DNA from: Thermodesulfobium sp. 4217-1
GTDB taxonomy: Bacteria; Thermodesulfobiota; Thermodesulfobiia; Thermodesulfobiales; Thermodesulfobiaceae
Length of the DNA: 32,892 nt
Reading direction: 5' to 3'
Assembly: GCF_039822205.1 (NCBI RefSeq)
Contig: NZ_JBAGBW010000020.1
Location: forward strand, 1-32,892
Below the pieces are notes generated by a model. It was not told the origin of the DNA. It saw only the letters and a program-made list of their open reading frames with translations, and did not search any database. Positions 6,813-15,211 of the stretch are shown here, piece by piece. The translations under genes were made by a program, and so were the position numbers. Positions within the stretch are counted from its first letter, which is position 1; the number at the start of each line of letters is the position of its first letter.

Positions 6813-8511
6813 ATATACCCTCCAAAACCTCGTCGTAATTAAAAGGCCTACCGTCAAATTTTCTTATGTTATTAGAAAATTTTAATCTATATTCAGATTC
6901 GATCAGTTTTTGAAACTGTCCAGAGGCGTTATTCTCGATGCATATGGTTATGTAAGCGTTGAGCATCTTATTTAGAGCTTCTTCAGAGTTTTCTCTTAGC
7001 GGGAGTGGGAAGATCTCGCTGTAGTGTATGGCGCAGATTGACAATTTTTTGTTGTTCGCAATTTCTTTAAGTATTCCAAGATTTGACCCAAATCCAACCA
7101 ATACTATCTTAGAATTTTTATTGCCATAGATTCTTGGAGGGGACATCTCTTTTCGAATGTTTTCAATCTTCCAAAAGTATCTCCTCTCCAGCTGTTTCTT
7201 TCTTACTTCGCCATCTTCAGTTATGTGACCCTCTTCGTCGTGCTCATCGCTATCTGTAAATACCAACTGTTTGCTGTCTCCTGGAACAGCTAATGGGCTA
7301 AGTGGATTCTCCTTATTAAGATCTAAAAATTTATGTCTTTTGTAATCCTGATAGCTCTCAAATTCTGCCGATCTGAGCCTATAGTCTTGATTTTTCAGAT
7401 CAATTTTTAGATCTTTTTCATAAGAGTACAAAGAATCTACCAGATGCTGATCCGTCAAAACTATAGCGGGTATCTGATATTTTTCAGCTAAATCAAATGC
7501 CTTGTTTGTAAGAAGAGCGCACTCGAGCGGATCTCCAGGCGCAAAGACGACTTTCGGAAAGTCTCCATGCCCCGCATGTATTGCATACAGCAATTCTCCC
7601 TGTTCTGTTCTGGTTGGAAAACCTGTTGCAGGACCGGGGCGCTGGGAAAGAAGCATCACTATCGGTGTTTCTGTCATCCCAGAGAGAGATAGGGCTTCGT
7701 TCATAAGGGCAAAGCCTCCTCCAGATGTGCCTGTCATTGCCCGTACACCCGCAAAAGACGCGCCAAGAGTCATGTTTATAGCGCTCAATTCATCTTCAGC
7801 CTGTTCAACTACAATGTTATACTTTTCAGCATTTGCCCCCACATACTGAAATACCCCTGTAGAGGGTGTCATAGGATAAGCTGAATAAAATTTGCAGCCT
7901 GAACCTATAGCTCCTATGCCTACTCCTTTTACCCCATCCAATAAAATCTTGCTATCGCTGTTAGAAGGCGCCAAACCTATTTTCTTTTTTATATCATAAG
8001 TATATCCAATATTTATTGCCTTCATATTTTGAGCTAATATCTCTTCTGACTTATCAGAGAAAATATCTTGAATAACTTTATAGACATATTTCTTATCAAT
8101 CGAAAATATATTTGATACCAGCGCAAATGATAGAACATTTTCAAATATATTTTTAAGTCCTGCATCCTTTAGCATCCCCCTGAAGGGGCAATTTATAAAT
8201 CTTTCATCTGATTCAGATTGCTTTAGAGAATCAGCGTCATAAATTACAATGCCGCCCCTCTGCAGCAAATCTTTATACTCTAAGCCTCTTTTGTCGAATG
8301 TAAGGATTAAGTCTAAGAATTTTTTAGGCGCAAAAACTTCATCTGTGCCAAAAGTTATCTGATAAAAGTTGTGACCCCCTCTTATCCTTGATTCATAATC
8401 CTGAAAGGAGAAGACGTTATAGCCCAAAGAGCTAAAAAGTCTTGAAAAACCCTCTCCTGTAGTTTGAATGCCCTGACCTGCTTCACCGCATATTCTTATA
8501 GTATAATTCAC
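6799..8511 (-). CDS. korA: 2-oxoacid:ferredoxin oxidoreductase, fused gamma-alpha subunit
   Basis: A fused gamma-alpha subunit of ~570 residues. Residues 1-180 are the gamma domain, beginning YTIRICGEAGQGIQTTGEGF, with the FQDYESRIRGG loop. Residues ~190 onward are the alpha domain (GVGIGAIGSGCKFYSAYPMTPST), with EQAEDELSAINMTLGAS and TGTSGGGFALMNEAL as the conserved core. MLLSQRPGPATGFPTRTEQGEL and the C-terminal pyrimidine-binding-like part follow. This order matches the KorA family, and the partner beta subunit is encoded next. GTG at 8511 is preferred over the TTG two codons upstream because GGAGG sits 6 nt before GTG and directly abuts the TTG. It is the first gene of the run that ends with the radical SAM genes, so the whole set is probably co-transcribed. 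Confidence 0.9.
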   Translation of the reverse strand: MNYTIRICGEAGQGIQTTGEGFSRLFSSLGYNVFSFQDYESRIRGGHNFYQITFGTDEVFAPKKFLDLILTFDKRGLEYKDLLQRGGIVIYDADSLKQSESDERFINCPFRGMLKDAGLKNIFENVLSFALVSNIFSIDKKYVYKVIQDIFSDKSEEILAQNMKAINIGYTYDIKKKIGLAPSNSDSKILLDGVKGVGIGAIGSGCKFYSAYPMTPSTGVFQYVGANAEKYNIVVEQAEDELSAINMTLGASFAGVRAMTGTSGGGFALMNEALSLSGMTETPIVMLLSQRPGPATGFPTRTEQGELLYAIHAGHGDFPKVVFAPGDPLECALLTNKAFDLAEKYQIPAIVLTDQHLVDSLYSYEKDLKIDLKNQDYRLRSAEFESYQDYKRHKFLDLNKENPLSPLAVPGDSKQLVFTDSDEHDEEGHITEDGEVRKKQLERRYFWKIENIRKEMSPPRIYGNKNSKIVLVGFGSNLGILKEIANNKKLSICAIHYSEIFPLPLRENSEEALNKMLNAYITICIENNASGQFQKLIESEYRLKFSNNIRKFDGRPFNYDEVLEGIYAII

Positions 8512-8632
8512 ACACAACCTCCCTATAAGTTATATATAAATGATAGTCTTTTCCAACCAAATAATCAAGTAAATTTCTAATAAATTATTTTATTTAGCAA
8601 AAAAACCTTATAGTAAGTTTAAAAATTTAAGC

Positions 8633-9523
8633 TTAACTGAAGAGCTTTTTAAGAATACTTTTCAGCTCCAGCGTTTCCAGAAATTTTCTAAGTGAGATCT
8701 TTTGATCCTCTGTGAGATCCTCCCATGGCTTTTCTCTGATGTCAATTTCCATTGAAATGTTTGTGTCCAGCAGAGTTATAGACTTATAAAAAAGAATTTT
8801 ATCTTTATTTTCGTAGATCAATTCTTTATATCTCTTATTCTTGAGCCGATCAATATTTTGCAACAGCTCTTCTACGGTATCAAATTGTTTCAATATCTCA
8901 ATAGCCGTCTTTTTCCCTATCCCCTTCACGCCTGGAATCTCATCAGAAGAATCTCCTGATAAAGCCTTCATATCTACGATCTGAATCGGATTAATTTCAA
9001 ATTTCTCTAAAAATTTATATAAATCGTATTTCTCTACCTCGCTAATGCCCTTTTTCATAATAAGAACCTTTATATTCTCGTTTATCAGCTGCAAGAGATC
9101 AAAGTCTCCAGTCAGTATCAAGGCATCACAATCTCTCTCTACAACTTGTTTTGCCATACTGGCTACAATATCATCGCTCTCATATCCGGGCATTTCATAA
9201 AAGTCTATGTTAAACAGCCTTAAAAATTCTTTTATTAATAAAATCTGTGAAATTAGAGATTCTGGCATTTTAGGCCTTGATGCCTTATATTCTTTGAAGC
9301 TTTCATGTCTAAATGTCTTCTCAGGGGAATCAAATGCTACAAAGACCGAATATGGCTCCTCTTCTTTTATTAGCTTCAAGAGTATATTTATAAAGCCATA
9401 GAGGGCATTTGTAGGTATGCCGCTCGAAGAATTTAATTCTGGAATAGCATAATAAGCTCTATAAATTACCGAGTGTGCATCGATAAGACAAATTGATCTA
9501 TCGGTGTCAAATAGATTTTTCAC
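8633..9523 (-). CDS. Stand-alone 5'-3' exonuclease (Pol I N-terminal/FEN-type)
   Basis: A 296-residue nuclease equal in length and motif content to the 5' nuclease domain of bacterial DNA polymerase I. It shows ICLIDAHSVIYRAYYA (first metal-binding Asp), VFVAFDSPEKTFRHE, the helical arch Lys/Arg cluster, GYESDDIVASMA, LTGDFDLLQL, and the helix-3-turn-helix GVKGIGKKTAIEIL. The expected activity is removal of RNA primers and 5' flaps in replication and repair. No polymerase domain follows; the ORF stops after LKSILKKLFS. It overlaps the 3' end of ruvB by 17 nt and so is the last gene of the yebC-ruvCAB run. This suggests co-regulation with Holliday-junction repair. The start ATG at 9523 lies inside ruvB. 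Confidence 0.9.
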   Translation of the reverse strand: MKNLFDTDRSICLIDAHSVIYRAYYAIPELNSSSGIPTNALYGFINILLKLIKEEEPYSVFVAFDSPEKTFRHESFKEYKASRPKMPESLISQILLIKEFLRLFNIDFYEMPGYESDDIVASMAKQVVERDCDALILTGDFDLLQLINENIKVLIMKKGISEVEKYDLYKFLEKFEINPIQIVDMKALSGDSSDEIPGVKGIGKKTAIEILKQFDTVEELLQNIDRLKNKRYKELIYENKDKILFYKSITLLDTNISMEIDIREKPWEDLTEDQKISLRKFLETLELKSILKKLFS

Positions 9524-10466
9524 AATAAGTATTATCCAGATAATTTATAGCATTCTCAGTTAACACCCTTCCCCTTGGGGTTCTCTGAACAAAATCAATC
9601 TTCAAGAGATATGGCTCACAAAGGTCTTCAATTGTCTCAGCGCTCTCGCCTAAAAACTGAGAAATATTATCTATCCCCGCAGGACCGCCCTTGAAAATGT
9701 CTTTTAGCGCGCGTAGATACTTTCTATCAAGGTCATTTAAGCCCAGGTCATCAATGTTTATGATTTTTAAGGATTCTGCTGCTGCTATTACATCTATTGA
9801 CTTGATTTTGTTAACCTGAACATAATCTCTGACTCTTCTTAAGAGTTTATTTGCAACCCTGGGGGTAAATCTCGATCTCTTTGCTAAGAAATTGGATGCC
9901 TCTTCTTCAATCTCTAACTCCAGAAATTCAGCAGATCTTTTGATAATAGAAGAGAGCTCTTCTTCTTGATAGAATTCGAAATACCCGTGAATTCCAAACC
10001 TGTCGATAAGTGGAGAAGAAAGCGAGCCAGGTTTTGTGGTAGCGCAGATTAGCGTAAATGGCGGCAAATTTAGGCGAACGCTTTGCGCGCCAATTCCTTT
10101 TGAAACGCTTATGTCTACGATATAGTCTTCCATCGATACATACAGTATTTCTTCAAGGTTTTTTGGCAATCTGTGGATCTCATCTATAAATAAAACGCTT
10201 CCATCTTTGTCAATGGACGTTAAGAGTCCCACAAGGTCTATTGGCTTTTGCAATGCTGACGCTATAGCAAATTTAAAATTTTTACCCATCTCGTAAGCGA
10301 GTATAGATGCTATAGTTGTTTTGCCCAGCCCAGGAGGTCCAGATAACAGTATGTGATCTAACATCTCATTCCTGCTTTTGGCAGCCTCCACAGAAATCTT
10401 CAAAAGTTTTTTTATATTTTCCTGCCCTATATATTCATCAAATGATTTTGGCCTTAATACGTTCAT
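9507..10466 (-). CDS. ruvB: Holliday junction branch-migration helicase RuvB
   Basis: A 319-residue AAA+ ATPase. It starts MNVLRPKSFDEYIGQENIK, slightly shorter than typical RuvB (~330-350) because the variable N-terminal extension is missing. Walker A is GPPGLGKTT (residues 43-51), Walker B is VLFIDEIHRLP, and sensor 1 is ICATTKP. The arginine finger region is PLIDRFGIHGYFEFY. The C-terminal winged helix ends QRTPRGRVLTENAI, the DNA-binding signature of RuvB. It powers branch migration on junctions held by RuvA. The ATG at 10466 overlaps the ruvA stop by 4 nt, indicating translational coupling. Confidence 0.96.
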   Translation of the reverse strand: MNVLRPKSFDEYIGQENIKKLLKISVEAAKSRNEMLDHILLSGPPGLGKTTIASILAYEMGKNFKFAIASALQKPIDLVGLLTSIDKDGSVLFIDEIHRLPKNLEEILYVSMEDYIVDISVSKGIGAQSVRLNLPPFTLICATTKPGSLSSPLIDRFGIHGYFEFYQEEELSSIIKRSAEFLELEIEEEASNFLAKRSRFTPRVANKLLRRVRDYVQVNKIKSIDVIAAAESLKIINIDDLGLNDLDRKYLRALKDIFKGGPAGIDNISQFLGESAETIEDLCEPYLLKIDFVQRTPRGRVLTENAINYLDNTYCEKSI

Positions 10467-11047
10467 CTTATCCTTTGGATAGCCATAGTGATAATATCCT
10501 CGCTCTTAAGAATGTTTATGTCTGGAATATCTTTCAATGTATCAATTACCACTTCCTTGGCCCTTTGAAAAGTTACTCCCAAAGAGACCAGCGCATCTAC
10601 TGCTAATTTTGCTTTATCGTCAAACTTTACATCAGAAAACTCTGGGAAACAGCCCTTAAGCTCATCGAATATTCTTTTTGCAGTCTTCTCGCCAACTCCA
10701 GGAATGGACTTTAGCGAATTTACCCTATCGTTTTTTAGATCGACTATCAACGTGGGATTGGTCTTGAAAGAGGATACTATTTGCAACGCCAGCTTAACGC
10801 CAATTCCGTGAATTTTCAAAAGTTTTTGGAAGCTCTCAAGATCGGGAATTGACTCAAAACCAAATAGCTGTTGTGACTCTGCGATAAATTGATGACTTAT
10901 ATAAAATTCTAAAATATCGCCTTTTCTATTCTTGTTCTTTTCAAAAAGATATGGAGGGAGCTTTATCAAATATCCCAAGCCGTTATTTTCAACAATTATG
11001 CTATTTTCTACAAAGCCAAGTAAATTACCTACTATATATGCTATCAT
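10463..11047 (-). CDS. ruvA: Holliday junction DNA-binding protein RuvA
   Basis: A 194-residue protein starting MIAYIVGNLLGFVENSIIVENNGLGY, matching the OB-fold N-terminus of RuvA. The two helix-hairpin-helix motifs are visible as LLKIHGIGVKLALQI and LKSIPGVGEKTAKRI. The C-terminal domain III that contacts RuvB is present (AVDALVSLGVTFQRAKEVV). The start at 11047 is chosen over an upstream in-frame codon at 11074 because family members begin at this Met. It overlaps the ruvC stop by 23 nt, and no SD is evident, as expected for coupled translation. Confidence 0.94.
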   Translation of the reverse strand: MIAYIVGNLLGFVENSIIVENNGLGYLIKLPPYLFEKNKNRKGDILEFYISHQFIAESQQLFGFESIPDLESFQKLLKIHGIGVKLALQIVSSFKTNPTLIVDLKNDRVNSLKSIPGVGEKTAKRIFDELKGCFPEFSDVKFDDKAKLAVDALVSLGVTFQRAKEVVIDTLKDIPDINILKSEDIITMAIQRIR

Positions 11048-11501
11048 TGTCTGAATATACCAGCGCAAGAGCAATAGCGTCCGTTACATCATCTCTGAGA
11101 TTACTAAAATCAGATCCCAATATGAACTCTACAGATTTCCTAACCTGTACTTTATTGGCAAGACCATTCCCAGAAATAAGACGCTTTACCTCTTTCGGCG
11201 TGTATTCCCTATATGAAATATTTTTTTTGCTCAAAACCAACTTTATTACTCCTCTACCTTCTGACACGTCCATAACTGTTTTTTGATTCTTAAAATAGAA
11301 AAGCTTTTCGACAGAGCAGGCATCAGGACTATACTTGTCCACAATAGAGCTCAGCTCATCAAATATAGCGCACAATCTTTCATCCTGAGTGCGATTGTAA
11401 ATCTGTATCAAACCGCAACTTTCCAAAGAAATACCCTGGTCCTTTTTTACGATTGCATAGCCTATATCGGCTACGCCAGGATCAATTCCCAATACTATCA
11501 T
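11025..11501 (-). CDS. ruvC: Crossover junction endodeoxyribonuclease RuvC
   Basis: A 158-residue resolvase with an RNase H fold. The acidic catalytic residues are in MIVLGIDPGVADIGYAIV (first Asp), CSVEKLFYFKNQKTVMDVSEGRGV (Glu) and NLRDDVTDAIALAL (last Asp pair). YTPKEVKRLISGNGLANKVQV is the conserved DNA-binding segment. It cuts Holliday junctions bound by RuvAB. It lies immediately downstream of yebC (23 nt) and overlaps ruvA, the common yebC-ruvC-ruvA-ruvB order. Confidence 0.95.
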   Translation of the reverse strand: MIVLGIDPGVADIGYAIVKKDQGISLESCGLIQIYNRTQDERLCAIFDELSSIVDKYSPDACSVEKLFYFKNQKTVMDVSEGRGVIKLVLSKKNISYREYTPKEVKRLISGNGLANKVQVRKSVEFILGSDFSNLRDDVTDAIALALVYSDNDSIYSR

Positions 11502-11524
11502 AATTTAGCTTTCATAAGAGATTG

Positions 11525-12286
11525 CTACTCTTCTTTCTCAATTTCCTCCATTATGTTCTCTGGGATATCGAAATTAGCATATACGTTTTGGACGTCATCG
11601 TGCTCTTCCAATTGCTCCAGGAAACCAAGAACCTTTTTTGCTTCTGAAATATTGCTAACTTGTACATAAGTAGATGGAACCATTACTACTTCACAATTTA
11701 CTATATTGAAATTAGCATCTTTTAGTTTACCTTGAACCTGATAAAGATTTTCTGGTTCAGTAATGACCTTAGTTTCTCCGTCTCCCTGTTCTATATCTTC
11801 GATTGCAAGGTCTTCGTCAAGAGCCAATTCCATAATTTTTTCCTCGTTTTCGCCCTCAACAATGATCTCGCCTTTTCTTGAAAACATCCAGGCTACAGCC
11901 CCTGCGTCAGCCATATTTCCGCCAGATTTTGAGAAAATTTTTCTAATCTCTGGAGCAGTTCTATTTTTATTGTCGGTCGTTACGTTCATTAGGACTGCAA
12001 TGCCTAAAGGACCGTAACCTTCATAGACCATTTCTTCATAGTTCGCTCCGTCGTTGAGCTCGCCGGTGCCCTTTTGGATCGCCCTCTTGATGTTATCAGA
12101 AGGCATATTTACGCTCTTTGCCTTTTCAATTGCAATTCTCAATCTTGCATTAGCTTCTGGACTGCCGCCGCCTGTCCTTGCAGCAATCGTAAGCTCTCTT
12201 GCAAGCTTAGTAAATACCTTGCCTCTTACAGCATCTTCTTTAGATTTCTTATGTTTAATATTAGCCCACTTGGAATGTCCAGAAAT
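11525..12286 (-). CDS. yebC: YebC/TACO1-family protein, apparent ATT start codon
   Basis: With the proposed start this is a 253-residue protein opening SGHSKWANIKHKKSKEDAV, the invariant N-terminus of the family. The conserved core RIAIEKAKSVNMPSDNIKRAI, YEGYGPLGIAVLM and NRTAPEIRKIF follows. Family members act as transcriptional regulators or as translation factors that relieve stalling at proline runs. The frame from the conserved N-terminus back to the SD holds no ATG, GTG or TTG. It reads GGA GGT GGA ATT ATT TCT GGA CAT. The SD GGAGGTGG (12291-12298) is spaced 7 nt from the ATT at 12286, which directly precedes Ser-Gly-His-Ser. An internal ATG at 12142 would delete ~48 conserved residues and has no SD. 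It lies 66 bp downstream of dut. Confidence 0.92.
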   Translation of the reverse strand: MSGHSKWANIKHKKSKEDAVRGKVFTKLARELTIAARTGGGSPEANARLRIAIEKAKSVNMPSDNIKRAIQKGTGELNDGANYEEMVYEGYGPLGIAVLMNVTTDNKNRTAPEIRKIFSKSGGNMADAGAVAWMFSRKGEIIVEGENEEKIMELALDEDLAIEDIEQGDGETKVITEPENLYQVQGKLKDANFNIVNCEVVMVPSTYVQVSNISEAKKVLGFLEQLEEHDDVQNVYANFDIPENIMEEIEKEE

Positions 12287-12351
12287 AATTCCACCTCCAG
12301 AAAAATTTATAATTATAGAATAGGGAATTTTAACAAATTATACCAAATATT

Positions 12352-12780
12352 TCAAACGCCTGTGTGTCCAAAACCTCCAATATTCCTTTTGGTTTCGTCT
12401 AATTCAGTAAAAACAAATTGTGCACCGTAAATCTTTTGAAACACCATCTGCGCTATTCTGTCATAGGGATTGATAGTAAATGTATCATTTCCCAGGTTAA
12501 TCAAGATTATCTTTACTTCGCCTCTATAGTCAGAATCAATTGTTCCAGGACTATTTAAAACGAAAACGCCCTTTAGTGCAAGGCCGCTTCTTGACCTTAT
12601 TTGCGCTTCGTAACCAGTAGGTATCTGTAGCCTAATCCCAGTCGATATTAACCCTATCGCGCCTTTTAAGATTTCAACAGGACTATCGATAAAGGCCTTT
12701 ATATCATATCCGCTACTGCCTTCTGTTTTTCTTTCTGGCAGACATCTCTTGTCTGATAGTTCAATTCCAATATTAATCAT
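12352..12780 (-). CDS. dut: dUTP diphosphatase (trimeric dUTPase)
   Basis: A 142-residue enzyme with the five dUTPase motifs: EGSSGYDIKAFID, IRSRSGLALKG, GTIDSDYRGEVKIILIN, PYDRIAQMVF, and the C-terminal RNIGGFGHTGV that closes over the substrate. It hydrolyses dUTP to dUMP and pyrophosphate, keeping uracil out of DNA and supplying dTMP synthesis. The ATG at 12780 overlaps the tyrS stop (TAATG), with AAGGA 8 nt upstream inside tyrS. The pair is therefore translationally coupled. Confidence 0.95.
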   Translation of the reverse strand: MINIGIELSDKRCLPERKTEGSSGYDIKAFIDSPVEILKGAIGLISTGIRLQIPTGYEAQIRSRSGLALKGVFVLNSPGTIDSDYRGEVKIILINLGNDTFTINPYDRIAQMVFQKIYGAQFVFTELDETKRNIGGFGHTGV

Positions 12781-13961
12781 TAGACTATCCTTGCAAAAAT
12801 TTTTCTGCCCACTTTCAATTTAAATTTGTCCTTTTTAACTATAAACTTCTCATCATTTATAGCTTCTTCGTTAATCTCTATTGCTCCCTGAGCAAGAAGT
12901 CTCTTCCCCTCGCTCGTGCTCTTTAAGAGTCCAAGATCGACCAAAAGCTTTGGCAGCCATACCTCATTTTCACTTTCATAGGGCCATCTGTACTCTGCAG
13001 CATCATCTGGAAATGATCTTTTTTCGAATGCAGTCTCGAAATTTTCCCTTGCCTTTGCAGCATCTTCCTCAGAAGAATACCTTTTTGTGATGTCAAAGGC
13101 TAAAACCTTTTTTATATCTTTTGGATTCTCATATTTTTTAAACAGCACAGAAATTTCATCTTCTGTAAAATCGGTAAGCAAGATAAAATATTGTCTTAAC
13201 AGCTCATCTGGCATTGACATCAGCTTACCAAATATCGTATTTGGCTCTTCAGCAATGCCGACATAATTTCCAAGGCTTTTGCTCATTTTTTGCTTTCCGT
13301 CAAGGCCTGCAATAATAGGCATAGTAAGACACACCTGAGGTTCCATTCCCATTTTCTCCATTAGATCTCTGCCTATCAGGAGATTGAACGTCTGGTCTGT
13401 TCCGCCAAGCTCCACATCAGCATTGATAGCCACCGAATCGTATGCCTGGAGCAAAGGATACAAGATCTCATGAAGGCTGATAGGTTCGTTTGCTTTCAAT
13501 CTCTCTGAAAAAGTCTCCCTTTCAAGGATTCTGGCGACAGTAAACTTTGCACTCAGTTTTATCAACTCTTCAAGGCTTATTTTTGACAACCATTCTGAGT
13601 TATATCTAATGGTAGTCTTTTCTTTGTCCAATATTTTAAAAGCCTGAGTTTTGTAGGTTTCAGCATTTTTATTGATTTCTTCTACGTTTAGGGCTGGCCT
13701 AGTCTTTGATTTTCCAGTCGGATCGCCGATCAAGGTAGTGAAATCACCAATAATTAATATTACTCTGTGCCCAAGGTCTTGAAAACTCTTTAGTTTACTA
13801 AGCACTACGGTATGCCCCAGATGTAGATCGGGAGCTGTAGGGTCAATACCCAGCTTAATATTTAGCTTTCTACCTGACTTAATCTTTTTTTCAAGATCGT
13901 CAAAAGGTATAATTTCTTCAGTGCCTCTTTTAATTAACTTAATCGATTCATCAAAGTTCAA
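12780..13961 (-). CDS. tyrS: Tyrosyl-tRNA synthetase
   Basis: A class I synthetase of 393 residues. HLGH (residues 47-50, in PTAPDLHLGHTVVL) and KMSKS (GKQKMSKSLGNYV) are the two ATP-binding signatures. GGTDQTFNLLIGRDLM is the tyrosine-pocket region, and the C-terminus carries an S4-like RNA-binding domain (EGKRLLAQGAIEIN). The start is TTG at 13961 because AAGGAGGG lies 6 nt upstream and the protein then begins NFDESIKLIKRG. The frame stays open to 14027, but that region has no SD and resembles no family N-terminus. It heads the run tyrS-dut-yebC-ruvCAB-exonuclease, divergent from rpsT. Confidence 0.95.
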   Translation of the reverse strand: MNFDESIKLIKRGTEEIIPFDDLEKKIKSGRKLNIKLGIDPTAPDLHLGHTVVLSKLKSFQDLGHRVILIIGDFTTLIGDPTGKSKTRPALNVEEINKNAETYKTQAFKILDKEKTTIRYNSEWLSKISLEELIKLSAKFTVARILERETFSERLKANEPISLHEILYPLLQAYDSVAINADVELGGTDQTFNLLIGRDLMEKMGMEPQVCLTMPIIAGLDGKQKMSKSLGNYVGIAEEPNTIFGKLMSMPDELLRQYFILLTDFTEDEISVLFKKYENPKDIKKVLAFDITKRYSSEEDAAKARENFETAFEKRSFPDDAAEYRWPYESENEVWLPKLLVDLGLLKSTSEGKRLLAQGAIEINEEAINDEKFIVKKDKFKLKVGRKIFARIV

Positions 13962-14006
13962 AAAAAACCCTCCTTTCAAAGTTACACAAGGAATGATATC
14001 ATATAC

Positions 14007-14035
14007 AAGACAGACTTTAAATAACATGTTATAAT
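14007..14035 (+). promoter_or_regulatory. Probable promoter of rpsT (extended -10)
   Basis: A perfect TATAAT (14030-14035) is preceded by TG one base upstream, forming an extended -10, with a weak AAGACA at the -35 position. It lies 46 bp before the rpsT start in the divergent tyrS-rpsT region. Confidence 0.5.
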
Positions 14036-14080
14036 TTACATTCGTTAAAAATTTTAGATAAGGGAAAATGGAGGAATTAT

Positions 14081-14374
14081 ATGCCAGTTACAAGAACCGC
14101 TACAAGAGAGTTAAGAAAAAGCTTAAGAAAAAAACACCATAACCAATCGGTAAAATCTGCCACCAAGACTAGCATCAAAAATTTTGAAAAATTGTTGCAA
14201 GTTGAAGCCACAGCAGAGCAAAGAGAAAAGGTTTTAGATCTCTTTAAGAAAGCAGTAAGCTCTGTGGACAGATTGGCGAAAAACAATATCTATGATAAAA
14301 ATAAAGCTTCTAGAAAGAAATCCCAACTCCAAATAAAACTCAATAACTTTTTAAATCAGAAAACAGAGTCTTAA
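14081..14374 (+). CDS. rpsT: 30S ribosomal protein S20
   Basis: A 97-residue, Lys/Arg-rich all-helical protein. It contains TATRELRKSLRKKHHNQSVKSATKTSIKNF near the start in overlapping blocks and ends in SRKKSQLQIKLNNFLN, the S20 pattern. It binds the 5' domain of 16S rRNA early in 30S assembly. GGAGGA lies 6 nt before the ATG. It is the only plus-strand housekeeping gene in this part. Its last 35 bases overlap the 3' end of holA on the other strand. The rpsT-holA-comEC neighbourhood is a familiar bacterial arrangement. Confidence 0.95.
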   Translation: MPVTRTATRELRKSLRKKHHNQSVKSATKTSIKNFEKLLQVEATAEQREKVLDLFKKAVSSVDRLAKNNIYDKNKASRKKSQLQIKLNNFLNQKTES

Positions 14375-15203
14375 GAACTAAATTTAAAGAGTCATCGTTG
14401 GACAGAAGGCCAGACTTCAGTTGACCTTCTGTTTTTATTACTCTTAATAGGACTTCACCTATCCTTTTAGGAGTAACTTTTGTGTATTGGATGTGCTTTA
14501 GCTGCCAGGCTTTGCTAGGATCTGATTTTAACAGGTTGCGGTATTTTAAATTGAAATAGCCCAAGAGCAAATCTTTTTTTAGAACCTCTATCAGAACAAA
14601 TACTTCTTCTGGCTTAACATTAAAAATTGATATATCGCTGACAGTCTGACCTTCAAAAAAATATTTTGATATATCCCATATCTTTCTTGATTCTGATATG
14701 GAAGATTCTGAGCCTAAAAATATTTTCAAAAGTTCATTTTTCGTCCATTCATAGTTTTTATCGTATCCGTTGTAGATGTCTTTAGCAATTTTTTTATCAA
14801 ATTTAAATTGATATTTACTAAAAAAATTATTTAAGCCTGCATTTACAAAATTGAGATCTTCTTTATAAACTTTTATCCCCTTGTTTTCAAGGCCTTTCAG
14901 GGTCATAGCATTAATTTTTTCACACACAGCAAATAATTTTTTATCATCAGACGCCTTTAACTTTAGGATTAACTTAGCAGTATCTTTTGTAATCTCAATA
15001 GTTTTAAAATAAATATGCTCTTCCCCAAACAATGAAGATGAGCTGAAATTGTTCATCATATCTTCTACATTGTCTACCTCGACAATATTGATGTCTTGTT
15101 CGTGAAAATATGGTACAAGATAGTCCTGCCATAAAGAAATATTCCCCACAAACAGGTTCTTTAAGTCGAAATCTAAGATATTTTTTCCCTCAGCCTTTTT
15201 CAT
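14340..15203 (-). CDS. holA: DNA polymerase III delta subunit
   Basis: A 287-residue protein that fits HolA by size, context and C-terminal pattern. The N-terminal part (LFVGNISLWQDYLVPYF, then SSLFGEEHIYFKTIEI) corresponds to the start of the delta fold. The C-terminal collar segment reads LLLGYFNLKYRNLLKS, AWQLKHIQYTKVTPKRI and VIKTEGQLKSG. HolA opens the beta clamp within the clamp loader. The sequence is divergent, so the call leans on its position directly after comEC and beside rpsT. The gap to comEC is 8 nt, with AGAGGT before the ATG. A generic clamp-loader-like protein is the alternative. Confidence 0.7.
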   Translation of the reverse strand: MKKAEGKNILDFDLKNLFVGNISLWQDYLVPYFHEQDINIVEVDNVEDMMNNFSSSSLFGEEHIYFKTIEITKDTAKLILKLKASDDKKLFAVCEKINAMTLKGLENKGIKVYKEDLNFVNAGLNNFFSKYQFKFDKKIAKDIYNGYDKNYEWTKNELLKIFLGSESSISESRKIWDISKYFFEGQTVSDISIFNVKPEEVFVLIEVLKKDLLLGYFNLKYRNLLKSDPSKAWQLKHIQYTKVTPKRIGEVLLRVIKTEGQLKSGLLSNDDSLNLVLKTLFSDLKSY

Positions 15204-15211
15204 TTTTACCT

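Noticed and set aside
6813-6857. Upstream extension of korB (15 codons)
   Set aside because: No SD at 6857 and the added residues are encoded within korA; the GGAGGG-led ATG at 6812 fits the family N-terminus.
7502-7849. 115-codon open frame on plus strand inside korA
   Set aside because: It lies antisense to the conserved alpha-domain core, has no SD and shows the composition of a shadow frame.
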